Shown here: positions 53,145 to 61,238 of the stretch, piece after piece
How the letters are laid out: each line of letters begins with the position of its first letter
Position numbering within the stretch: position 1 is the first letter of the stretch
Source: Mycolicibacterium tusciae JS617
Lineage (GTDB): Bacteria; Actinomycetota; Actinomycetes; Mycobacteriales; Mycobacteriaceae
NCBI RefSeq assembly: GCF_000243415.2
Contig: NZ_KI912270.1
Span: forward strand, 6,033,837-6,097,836
DNA: 64,000 nucleotides
Reading direction: 5' to 3'
Position numbers and translations under genes: made by a program
The notes under the pieces: model-generated
Database searches by the model: none
Seen by the model: the letters and a program-made list of their open reading frames with translations, nothing else
Told to the model about the DNA's origin: nothing

Positions 53145-54479
53145 ATGACAGATACTGACCCGGTGCCGGTCGGTGAATATGCAGGCGTTCCACTCCAGGA
53201 TTCGCACGACACGTGGCGCAACGGCGCGGTTTTCCTCTTGCGGAAGCGCGCACGCGCGTCGGCCACGGTGTCGCTAGACGGCTGGGTCACGTCCGTGACG
53301 GGTGGTCAGAAGGCCGTCGTGACTTGTGGGCCATCATCGGCGACAGACTTCGATATAACCTTCACCGAGGCGCTCAACGCCGCCAACCGGGGTTTGGACT
53401 ACCTTTCCGTGACCGGACAGGCAGACTGCGTGATCCACGATGCATCTGACGATTCCCTGGTTTGGTGGCCGGATCCCGCAGCGCGTGGCGTGGTTATGCG
53501 GTGCCAAGTCGTGCAGTCGTTCGGGATAGAGATCAATGCGACCGGTGTGGTGAAAGACGCGAGCGGGAACATCATGCCCTCACCACCACCGCCAACGCCC
53601 CTAGCCGACGACGCTTTCAGATTCGTCCGAATGGCCAGAACCTCCGACGACCTATTTGATGCATACCGCAATCTGTTTCTGGCCTTCGAATCGCTGCTGA
53701 GCGATATTCGGCCCCGACGACGTGTGCCTGCGACGCAACCCCGACTCCGGAGATGGTGGCCCCGGCCCAAGGAGGCGCACAACTCCGTCACCACAAAGTG
53801 GGAAACCGAACACGACTGGTTCATGGATGCGCTCGACTGCGCGGATCAGCTCGTGCCCCTCGCCACGCTCACGCCGCCGGAAGTGTCGAACCATAGAAAA
53901 TGGATCAACCGGTGGATGTATGGGGCTGAGCGATCGGCACTCATGCACGCGAAACGCGGGCAGAACTACCTGCTCCCGCACGACGCGACAGACAGGGCAG
54001 AGCTCGTGGAGTCTCTGGGCCGCCTATGGCACTACACCAAGAACCTAATCGAAAAGCACCTCCAAGTGCGGGGCCGGTCAAGCTCTTTATCGGCCTACGC
54101 CGTCGAAAAGATGGCAGGGGCGATACTGCCGCAGTTCCCACTGGTCGTCTCTGACGATGATGGGCCAGTCAACCCGGAAGGCGAGAATCCGATCGACCCC
54201 AATGCGAATGTAGTGCAGCTGCATTCGTCAACTCCACGAGTCGATCCGACTGACCCACATCTTTGGCGTCTGCTGGCACATTGCGACGCTGGCGACCTCA
54301 CCGGGCTCTTCGCGATTCGGCGATTCGGCTGCATGCGGTCTGACGGCAGTGGCGCGTGCGAAGTCCTTTCCGAACTACTTGGTCCACTTATATTGGGCGG
54401 CACGGTTGTACGACTTGAAATGGACCGTGGATTACGTCACGTCAGCCCTACAGGGCCACCGCGGCAGTTCTCATCCTGA
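53145..54479 (+). CDS. Large hypothetical protein with possible HEPN-type RxxxxH motif
   Basis: A 444-residue soluble protein divergent from the SIR2-like gene. Residues about 160-320 contain FRFVRMARTSDDLFDAYRNL, FLAFESLLSDI, WFMDALDCADQLVP and AERSALMHAKRGQNYLLPHD, then LWHYTKNLIEKHL. The helical pattern with RSALMH resembles HEPN RNA-nuclease motifs (Rx4H). The family is not otherwise recognised, and the N-terminal part is beta-rich. ATG 53145 (TDTDPVPV) is preferred to GTG 53097. Confidence 0.6.
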   Translation: MTDTDPVPVGEYAGVPLQDSHDTWRNGAVFLLRKRARASATVSLDGWVTSVTGGQKAVVTCGPSSATDFDITFTEALNAANRGLDYLSVTGQADCVIHDASDDSLVWWPDPAARGVVMRCQVVQSFGIEINATGVVKDASGNIMPSPPPPTPLADDAFRFVRMARTSDDLFDAYRNLFLAFESLLSDIRPRRRVPATQPRLRRWWPRPKEAHNSVTTKWETEHDWFMDALDCADQLVPLATLTPPEVSNHRKWINRWMYGAERSALMHAKRGQNYLLPHDATDRAELVESLGRLWHYTKNLIEKHLQVRGRSSSLSAYAVEKMAGAILPQFPLVVSDDDGPVNPEGENPIDPNANVVQLHSSTPRVDPTDPHLWRLLAHCDAGDLTGLFAIRRFGCMRSDGSGACEVLSELLGPLILGGTVVRLEMDRGLRHVSPTGPPRQFSS

Positions 54480-54951
54480 TGCAAACTCGAAGATCAATAG
54501 GACTAACTCCTTCTCCTGGTCGCCACGACTGAGCTCCTTCAGGTGATGGTGGATGCCATCCTTATGGCGGAGGCCGAACGGCGAGGGCCTCATACCCCGT
54601 GATGTCGAGAAGGGACACCGCGTGGTTCGAGCGATCCGGTTGACTGCGGCAGGACTTGCGGCCTTAGAATCCGCACAAGTGTCGGTTCGAGTCCGACAGG
54701 GGGCACGATGTCTACTCTGGTAGAGGCATTGCCACCCGCCCTGGCCCATAGGCTCGACTGCATGCGCCCGGCCGCACCGTTGACACCGCTGACGCCGAGC
54801 TTCGGCTGATTGCCGCCATGTGCCAGGTCGCCGCAGAGCACGTTGGCGTGCCGTGTACCGCCCTGCTGGACGAGCGTGGAGCATTGAGCGCCGACACGCA
54901 CACAGACGCTTAAGGGTGGGAATTGTCGGGGGTCGCTGGGACGATGGCGGC
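54480..54951. other. 472-bp gap between genes with tRNA-like sequence
   Basis: No convincing ORF: the minus-strand ORF 54590-55300 reads VGLEPTLVRIL, typical of translation across a tRNA 3' end. The gap contains the tRNA-like segment at 54656-54709. Confidence 0.5.
54656..54709 (+). other. tRNA 3'-half-like sequence (possible Leu-TAG type)
   Basis: TTGCGGCCTTAGAATCCGCA is followed by a T-arm GTCGGTTCGAGTCCGAC and AGGGGGC-A. The T-loop and a 7-base strand fit the 3' half of a tRNA. No pairing 5' half (GCCCCCT) is found, the anticodon stem has a mismatch, and the long Leu variable arm is missing. It is therefore a degenerate or partial tRNA, perhaps an old attachment scar. Confidence 0.35.
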
Positions 54952-55578
54952 ATGGCACCGAGGGACAACGTGTGGGTTGACGGCAGTGAGCGTGGCCTCG
55001 CTTACGCATTCGCGGGTGTCGAGAGCTACCTACGCGAAAACGGCGAAAGCTGGGGCAAACGCGCGCTGCTGTTGCCCCACATGTCGGCGCGAAACGAGAG
55101 CTACCACGCGAACTACAGCGCCAACAAGAACGTCGGCAGCGCTCGCGGTAAGCACGCCGAGCGGGGCGGACCCGTCTTGGCCGTGGACCCGCCGCTGAAG
55201 CTGCTGGAACTCGGCTTGCGGCTGGCTGAGGGGCAACTGTTCGGCGTGGCGACGGTTCACCCGCACGAAGTGGCCGGGTGGGCAGCGGCGACGAAAGCAT
55301 TTGACCTCGCGACCGGCGAACGCCACCCCGGCGTGCCGCCCGAGATCGGAGAGGCGCTGCAAGCCCTCCACGACGCCGGTTACAACGGCTATGCGCGACA
55401 ACGCGAAAGATTTTTCGCCGCCAAGTACTTCCCGCCTATCGACATACTAATGAACGCCGGGTATGACGTAGATTTCGTCAAGAGTTACCTTGTCGTGCTT
55501 GGAAAATCGGCGGACAGCGTGGAGGGAATCGACAAGCTGTACGTACCGTCATCCCAGCGACCCCGCGTCACCCGGTGA
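54952..55578 (+). CDS. Hypothetical protein
   Basis: A 208-residue soluble protein starting MAPRDNVWVDGSERGLAYAF, with SWGKRALLLPHMSARNESY and YGARQ-like helices ending LYVPSSQRPRVTR. No domain is recognised. The ATG at 54952 is preferred to the far upstream alternative (54820), which runs through the tRNA-like gap. It is followed 28 bp later by a membrane/coiled-coil gene on the same strand, so the two are probably cotranscribed. Confidence 0.55.
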   Translation: MAPRDNVWVDGSERGLAYAFAGVESYLRENGESWGKRALLLPHMSARNESYHANYSANKNVGSARGKHAERGGPVLAVDPPLKLLELGLRLAEGQLFGVATVHPHEVAGWAAATKAFDLATGERHPGVPPEIGEALQALHDAGYNGYARQRERFFAAKYFPPIDILMNAGYDVDFVKSYLVVLGKSADSVEGIDKLYVPSSQRPRVTR

Positions 55579-55606
55579 CTCAAACTTCAACGCGGAGTTA
55601 GACACT

Positions 55607-56272
55607 GTGATATTCAACTTCGGAACCCAAGCGTCGATGCTGTCGATGTTGGCAGGTCCACTGCTTGCCTTCGGCGGCTCCGCGCTGCTTTTCGCTGGTT
55701 CGTTGATCGTGCTGTGGCGCACTAACAAAGCCGCGCTCAACCGGCAGACCAGGGAACTCGAAGCCAAGAAGGACGAAGCAACTGGCGACCGAGCCGCCGC
55801 ACGCGCCGACCAACTTCGCGTGGAAGTCGCGGCGATCCTTGCGGAGCGGCCTACGACGCTGGACTCCCAACGCAAGCTGTTCGATGCGACGTTCCAGCAC
55901 CGCATCGATTCGGAATCAAACAGTGTCTCTCCAGCCGTCCGGACGGCCAAAGTCCTTGATGTGCGGCAACTGCATATCGAGCACTCGGACAAATTAGAGC
56001 AATTGGTTATCCGCGCGCTGTTGCTGACGACTGACACCGCGATTGAAGCAGCATTAACGAAAGTCCGTGAGATTGCGCATAATTGGAATGAGCCGATGAC
56101 CGCTGCCGGGGCGAACGACGACGTTGAACAATTCGAAAAGCTTGGGAAGCGACTCACAACGGCCCTAGACGAACTTGAGGCGGCAACCCGCAAGCTGACG
56201 GCCATTGAATCCGACCCAGTCAAGCAACCAGCATTCGAGCCGACCCAGAAATCTAGGCGCGGCAAGAAGTAA
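55607..56272 (+). CDS. Membrane-anchored coiled-coil protein
   Basis: About 221 residues. GTG 55607 gives VIFNFGTQASML then one transmembrane helix (MLAGPLLAFGGSALLFAGSLIVLW), followed by a long charged helical region (RQTRELEAKKDEATGDRAAA, EEAATRKL-type repeats) and a basic end (KSRRGKK). GGAG precedes the start by about 9 nt. The earlier frame from 55490 overlaps the previous gene. Function unknown; such proteins occur as membrane partners of defence effectors and in phage lysis modules alike. Confidence 0.55.
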   Translation: MIFNFGTQASMLSMLAGPLLAFGGSALLFAGSLIVLWRTNKAALNRQTRELEAKKDEATGDRAAARADQLRVEVAAILAERPTTLDSQRKLFDATFQHRIDSESNSVSPAVRTAKVLDVRQLHIEHSDKLEQLVIRALLLTTDTAIEAALTKVREIAHNWNEPMTAAGANDDVEQFEKLGKRLTTALDELEAATRKLTAIESDPVKQPAFEPTQKSRRGKK

Positions 56273-56380
56273 CGGCGCTGGCGGCCCGGGTAACCGTGCG
56301 TCACTGACTGAGCGCATCCGGTTGAACGGGTGACGGCGGCTATTGGCCGTGCCGGAACAAGACCGCACCGCCGCCACCGG

Positions 56381-56764
56381 CTATGGCTGCTGCTGGTCAG
56401 GGGGCGACGGTTCTGAGTCCGACTGAGCGTCAATCTGTTTAGGTGGCTCGGATTTCGAAAACCATTGCTTCACGCCGCCAATCAAATCGCCGACGGTGTA
56501 CTGAGCCCCTTTTGCCATCAGCCAGCCAACGGCGATCGGTCCGCCGACGTACCACAGAACCGCAGTCGCAAACGGCAAGTACGGCCCTTGCAATGTGTGT
56601 ACCCAAAGGATGCCATCAGAGTGCCGTTCGAACGAGTAGCTGCCGCCGACGAACTGCGCGGAGGTGACGATAGTCAGGCCGACCCCAACCGCCGATTGCC
56701 CCGTTAACCCACCGGCGACGGGTATCAGATGGAAGCACGCCGAGGTCTTCAACGCGGCTCTCAC
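56381..56764 (-). CDS. Small membrane hypothetical protein
   Basis: A 127-residue protein with a hydrophobic N-terminal half (LIPVAGGLTGQSAVGVGLTI, FATAVLWYVGGPIAVGWLMA) and a charged Ser/Pro/Gln-rich tail (SDSEPSPPDQQQP). It converges with the membrane/coiled-coil gene. It is not recognised. Confidence 0.5.
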   Translation of the reverse strand: MRAALKTSACFHLIPVAGGLTGQSAVGVGLTIVTSAQFVGGSYSFERHSDGILWVHTLQGPYLPFATAVLWYVGGPIAVGWLMAKGAQYTVGDLIGGVKQWFSKSEPPKQIDAQSDSEPSPPDQQQP

Positions 56765-56846
56765 ACCCCTACCATCACGTCACGAGGTAAGGGGACTCGA
56801 TCGCGCCGAAATAGCACGGGGGCGAATAGTCCAACACTCCGCTCGC

Positions 56847-57341
56847 ATGAGACGCATGGGGAGGATCCGTGTACTGGGGACCGTTCTGCTGACGTTTACT
56901 GCTTGTTCGCCGATTCAGCCGTCAGCCCCCACCACGACGAACAGCAGCGAATCGTCGACCGTTGTGGCGGAGACAACGCCAGCTCCATCAGCGAGCGCAA
57001 TGCCCGCCCCAACTATGAGTGCGAGTCCCGCGACAACCACGCCACCTGGCGGGCGTATGAATGCGCTCTTTTGCCAGTTCACGGCTTATAACGGCGGACC
57101 CTATTACGTCCAGGTCTTCAATCCGAAGCGGCCACCGGGCATGTGTACAGCTGCGGAGCGCGACTTCTCTCAGGAAGAGTTCCAGGCCGTTCCGGGCCTT
57201 CAGCGACGGTGCATCCTCGACCGAGACGAGCAGATCGCTCAGAAGAACGCGATTGTGTCCTTCTACAGCGACGAGACGCCCGAGAGCATCGAGGCCACCC
57301 GTATCATGTGCGGCAACACCGGCAACGACTTCATCGAGTAA
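56847..57341 (+). CDS. Lipoprotein
   Basis: A 164-residue protein. The signal sequence MRRMGRIRVLGTVLLTFTAC carries a lipobox-like LTFTAC, then a Ser/Thr/Pro/Ala-rich linker (SAPTTTNSSESSTV) and a C-terminal region with three cysteines (LFCQFTAYNGG, GMCTAAERDF, RRCILDRD) and a CGNTGNDF end, which may form disulphides. The ATG at 56847 or 56856 is the start; further upstream is a different context. It is likely anchored to the cell membrane; its role is unknown. Confidence 0.65.
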   Translation: MRRMGRIRVLGTVLLTFTACSPIQPSAPTTTNSSESSTVVAETTPAPSASAMPAPTMSASPATTTPPGGRMNALFCQFTAYNGGPYYVQVFNPKRPPGMCTAAERDFSQEEFQAVPGLQRRCILDRDEQIAQKNAIVSFYSDETPESIEATRIMCGNTGNDFIE

Positions 57342-57417
57342 CCCACCGGCACTGACACCTATAACTCTTTGGGCATCAGCCCACCGATTCGCGCGACCTT
57401 CCGGAATCGCCCTGTGG

Positions 57418-58089
57418 CTACTTGGTCGGCGTCACGCGGGTGACACCGATTGTGTCCGTGGTCGGTTTGCGACCGAGCATCGGGGCTAGGGCGTCCAGCG
57501 CTTCACGACTCCAGTTATTTAGTTCGTCGGCAATCGAGCTGCGGCGCATCTCGATCTGCTCTTCGACCCATGCCCGCGCCATATCGACGACCCATCGGAG
57601 CACCGCCGCATTCTTCGTATCGGCATCTGTGAACTCCATTACCGAACAGAGGACGTCGAATATTTTGGGCTCGGCTCCCGCCTGATTCAGAACGGCCAAA
57701 ACATGCGCCTGCGCTAGGTCATTCTCGTCGTGGACGACGTTCTTTCTCCGCAGATCCCAGTAGTAGTCGACGGTCTGGCGCTTCTCACCGAAGATGTCGA
57801 CCACCTTGAGACGCTCTCGCGCACGGTTGTCGCCGAAGCACTTGTATGTCGCCACGAGGGCGGCGTTCCACAACGCCTGCTGCACAATATCGGGCCCTTC
57901 GTCGGTCGAGGTGGCACGTGCTGTCAGGGCGTCGAGGCATTCGGTCGCGAATTGCAGATCAGAGTTGTGCAGGCCGAGGTGCGCCAACGTTTTGCCTAAC
58001 TCTGCCGGAACCTCGACCAGCTCCGTACCGTCCGGCAAGCCGTAGATCTCGATGTTGCCCTCTTGCGCGCCAATGCTTAGACCATCCAC
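57418..58089 (-). CDS. Hypothetical protein with HEPN-like motif
   Basis: A 223-residue helical protein: LHNSDLQFATECLDALTARA, TVDYYWDLRRKNVVHDENDL (R-K-N-V-V-H-D resembles the HEPN Rx4H) and MARAWVEEQIEMRRSSI. It lies in the island beside the lipoprotein, in convergent orientation. I do not recognise the family with certainty. An RNase function is a hypothesis. Confidence 0.55.
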   Translation of the reverse strand: MDGLSIGAQEGNIEIYGLPDGTELVEVPAELGKTLAHLGLHNSDLQFATECLDALTARATSTDEGPDIVQQALWNAALVATYKCFGDNRARERLKVVDIFGEKRQTVDYYWDLRRKNVVHDENDLAQAHVLAVLNQAGAEPKIFDVLCSVMEFTDADTKNAAVLRWVVDMARAWVEEQIEMRRSSIADELNNWSREALDALAPMLGRKPTTDTIGVTRVTPTK

Positions 58090-58184
58090 GCCACCCAGTA
58101 TCTCAGCGCAGTCCCTCTGTTTTCAGCGTTGGCCTTTCCGGTCGACCGCCAAGGGGCGGCGGCGACTGCGTACGCCAGCGTGGC

Positions 58185-58589
58185 CTACAGATTCTTCTCG
58201 GCGCGGCGGCGCATCTCTTCAGCTCGCGCTCTCGCGGCTTTAGCACGTTGTTGGGCTGCCTCGGCTTCTGCTTCAGCTTCAGCCAGCGGATCAGATTTGG
58301 CCACTGCCTTTTTCGGTTTCGATGACGCTGGCACGTTCGCAGTAGGGGGCGGTGTCTGTAGCAGCCTGCCCATGCCGCCGCGTGGTGCGATCAAGGCGAA
58401 GCCGACGCCGAGCGGACCAAGGAACAGGAACGTGGCGAAGAACCATCCTACGAAACTGCGGTTGCGATCGCCAGCAATCGCACCCGCGACGACCGCGCTG
58501 AGAAACCAGTAAACAACCACGGCCCACATGCTCGCTTGAACGAGGTCTCCTATGGCCTTGCCGAGTTCGTCGCCGGTGTTTCCATCCAT
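58185..58589 (-). CDS. Membrane protein with Ala/Lys-rich tail
   Basis: A 134-residue protein with two or three N-terminal hydrophobic segments (MWAVVVYWFLSAVVAGAIAG, FVGWFFATFLFLGPLGVGFAL) and a C-terminal charged helical tail (AEAEAEAEAAQQRAKAARAR). The IS1380 element inserted 25 bp before its start, so its promoter has probably been displaced. Function unknown. Confidence 0.55.
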   Translation of the reverse strand: MDGNTGDELGKAIGDLVQASMWAVVVYWFLSAVVAGAIAGDRNRSFVGWFFATFLFLGPLGVGFALIAPRGGMGRLLQTPPPTANVPASSKPKKAVAKSDPLAEAEAEAEAAQQRAKAARARAEEMRRRAEKNL

Positions 58590-58614
58590 ATTCGCAGCCC
58601 CATCCCGATCTTAG

Positions 58615-60275
58615 CCTCGATCCACCGACTGACCTGGTGTTTTCTGGGTGTCGGAATGAGGAAAGTGCCCTCTGAACTGGGATGATTGTAGTTCTCACAC
58701 AAACAATCGGGTCAGTTCGGAAAGGCACTTCCAGTGCAAGTTTCGCACAGCTTCGCTTCGCAGTCAGCGGTGTTCGATGACGATCATCTCGTGTCGTGCG
58801 CCGGGCTGGTACCGGTGATGACGTTGGCCCAGCAGACCGGGCTGACTCGGCTTCTCTCGGAGAAGGTCCAGATCGTCGCGCCGCGGATCAAGTCCGGGGC
58901 GGCCAACCCGTCTCCGAAACTGGCCACGCTGATCGCGGGCATGTGCGCGGGCGCGGACTGCATCGACGACATCGACCTGGTCCGCAGCGGCGGCATGACG
59001 ACGCTCTTCGACGGCGTGTACGCACCGTCGACGGTCGGAACGTTGTTGCGAGAGTTCACCTTCGGTCACGCCCGCCAACTCGAATCGGTACTACGTGACC
59101 ATCTGGTGGCGCTGTGTGGGAGGGTCGACCTGCTCCCTGATGCCGCCAAGGGGTCGGTGTTCATCGACATCGACTCGCTGCTACGTCCGGTCTACGGGCG
59201 CGCCAAACAGGGCGCCTCCTACGGACACACCAAGATCGCCGGCAAGCAGATCCTGCGCAAGGGACTCTCACCGCTGGCCACCACCATCAGCACCGCGGGG
59301 TCGGCACCGGTGATCGCCGGGATGCGGCTACGCGCGGGCAAGACCGCCTCGGCCAAGGGTGCCGGGCGCATGGTCGCCCAAGCCATCAGAACCGCCCGCG
59401 CCGCCGGAGCCAGCGGGCAGATCCTGGTGCGCGGCGACTCGGCCTACGGCAACCGGGCGGTGGTGCGGAGCTGCCTGCGCGCGGGCGCCCGGTTCTCGCT
59501 GGTGATGATCCGAAACCCCGCCGTGGAACGCGCGCTGGCCGCCATCGACGAGAGCGCCTGGACCCCGGTGTCTTATCCCGGCGCAGTCCAAGATCCCGAT
59601 ACCGGGGCCTGGATCTCTGATGCCGAAGTCGCCGAAATCCCCTACACCGCTTTTGCATCCACCCCCGATCGAATCACCGCGCGCCTCATCGTGCGTCGAG
59701 TCAAAGACGCCCGGTTTCCCGACGCACTGTTTCCGGTCTGGCGATATCACCCGTTCTTCACCAACACCGACCTGCCCGCCGATCAGGCCGACATCACCCA
59801 CCGCCAACACGCGATCATCGAGACCGTGTTCGCCGACCTGATCGACGGACCGCTAGCACACATCCCGTCGGGCCGCTTCGGGGCGAACTCCGCCTGGATC
59901 CTGTGCGCGGCCATCGCCCACAACCTGCTGCGCGCCGCCGGGGTGCTGGCAGGTGAGAACCACGGCCGGGCGCGGGGATCCACACTGCGCCGCAAGATCG
60001 TCAACATTCCCGCGCGACTCGCCCGTCCGCAACGCCGGCCCATCCTGCACCTACCCACCCACTGGCCCTGGTCTCGGGCCTGGCTCATGCTGTGGCACAA
60101 CATCATCGGCCCTAGCCCGCCCAATGCCGCTACTGTCTGACCACCTGGCCGAAAGCCCCCGAACGGAGCGCAGAGGAAAAGCTGGGCAAACCAGCAGCTA
60201 CCTCATGCGCACAACCCGACGACCAACGACAGCCCGACCTCACAGCCACACACCAGGTCAGTCGGTGGATCGAGG
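58615..60275 (+). mobile_element. IS1380-family insertion sequence with 5-bp target duplication
   Basis: A 1661-bp element with perfect terminal inverted repeats beginning CCTCGATCCACCGACTGACC (26 bp each). It is flanked by CTTAG at 58610-58614 and 60276-60280. The ends start with CCT, as usual in IS1380. Confidence 0.94.
58734..60140 (+). CDS. IS1380-family transposase
   Basis: A 468-residue DDE transposase: FDDDHLVSCAGLVPVMTLAQ, GSVFIDIDSLLRPVYGRAKQ (first Asp), ILVRGDSAYGNRAVVRSC (second Asp) and HRQHAIIETVFADLIDGPLAHIPSG (Glu). It is full length and intact, within a complete element. Confidence 0.94.
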   Translation: MQVSHSFASQSAVFDDDHLVSCAGLVPVMTLAQQTGLTRLLSEKVQIVAPRIKSGAANPSPKLATLIAGMCAGADCIDDIDLVRSGGMTTLFDGVYAPSTVGTLLREFTFGHARQLESVLRDHLVALCGRVDLLPDAAKGSVFIDIDSLLRPVYGRAKQGASYGHTKIAGKQILRKGLSPLATTISTAGSAPVIAGMRLRAGKTASAKGAGRMVAQAIRTARAAGASGQILVRGDSAYGNRAVVRSCLRAGARFSLVMIRNPAVERALAAIDESAWTPVSYPGAVQDPDTGAWISDAEVAEIPYTAFASTPDRITARLIVRRVKDARFPDALFPVWRYHPFFTNTDLPADQADITHRQHAIIETVFADLIDGPLAHIPSGRFGANSAWILCAAIAHNLLRAAGVLAGENHGRARGSTLRRKIVNIPARLARPQRRPILHLPTHWPWSRAWLMLWHNIIGPSPPNAATV

Positions 60276-60439
60276 CTTAGGTGCAGACGCATCGCCCCAC
60301 GGCAGCCGACACACGAAAGCCTATGCGTCCAGCGCGAAGGGTATGGGTGTTCCCGATCCCCCAGCGCCGACCAGGAACTGTCGCTTGCCAGGGTGATGGG
60401 ACCACCTGATTGCCAGGGGGATGGGACCACCGTGGCGCG

Positions 60440-61237
60440 TTATTGAGGATGCTCGTCGGGGTGGTCTGGGTCAAGCTGGCCGGGTCGGGTGCGTTGCCGG
60501 TAGGACGGTCCTTCGATGACGAGGGTGTGGGCGGTGGCGGTGAGTCTGTCGATGGCTGGTTGTGCGAGCAGGGTGTCGGCGGTCATGGTCAGCCATTCGG
60601 CGGGTTCTCGGTTGGAGGTCACGATGGTCGTTTTGGCGCGGTGTCGTTCGACGATGATTTCGTAGAAGTCGCTGGTTTCGGTGGCGCCGAGGGGCCTGAG
60701 TGCGAAGTCGTCGATGATGAGGACGTCGATGGCGGTTAGTCGACGGATCTCGGCGTCGACGGTGTTGTCGAGGCGGGCGGCGCGCAGTCGGGTGAACAGT
60801 TTGTCGGATCGGGCGAACTGTACGGTGTAGCGTCGTCGAATTGCCATGTGTCCCAGTGCGGTTGCTAGATGTGTCTTGCCTACGCCGACGGGTCCGAGGA
60901 TGATCGCGGACTGTCCGGCGTCGAGGAATCGTAGCGAGGTCAGGTCGCCGAGCAGGGTGCGGTCGTAGCGCAGGTCGTCTTGTGCGGTCCAGGTGTCGAA
61001 GCGCATCGTCGGATCGAGTCCGGCTTTGGTCGCCCGTAGGGCAGCTGAACGGGATTCGCGTCGGGATACCTCGTCGGCGAGAAGTGTTTCGAGGAAACCG
61101 ATGTGGCTGAGTTTGTGCTGGCGGGCCAGGGCGGCCCGTTCGGGCAGGGTGTCGGCCAGAGCACCGAGTTTGAGGGCTTTGAGCAGTCGGGTCAGGTCAG
61201 CGCCGACTGGGTCGGCGGGTGCGCGGTGAGTCGTCAT
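60440..61237 (-). CDS. istB: IS21-family ATPase helper IstB
   Basis: A 265-residue AAA-type helper. Walker A GPVGVGKTHLATALGH, Walker B VLIIDDFALRP, sensor region IVTSNREPAEWL. It acts with IstA in target capture. The ATG at 61237 is one base after the istA stop. It appears intact. Confidence 0.94.
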   Translation of the reverse strand: MTTHRAPADPVGADLTRLLKALKLGALADTLPERAALARQHKLSHIGFLETLLADEVSRRESRSAALRATKAGLDPTMRFDTWTAQDDLRYDRTLLGDLTSLRFLDAGQSAIILGPVGVGKTHLATALGHMAIRRRYTVQFARSDKLFTRLRAARLDNTVDAEIRRLTAIDVLIIDDFALRPLGATETSDFYEIIVERHRAKTTIVTSNREPAEWLTMTADTLLAQPAIDRLTATAHTLVIEGPSYRQRTRPGQLDPDHPDEHPQ

Positions 61238-61238
61238 G

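Noticed and set aside
54590..55300. 236-residue minus-strand ORF
   Set aside because: It runs across the tRNA-like segment and opposite the 54952 gene, with no domain.
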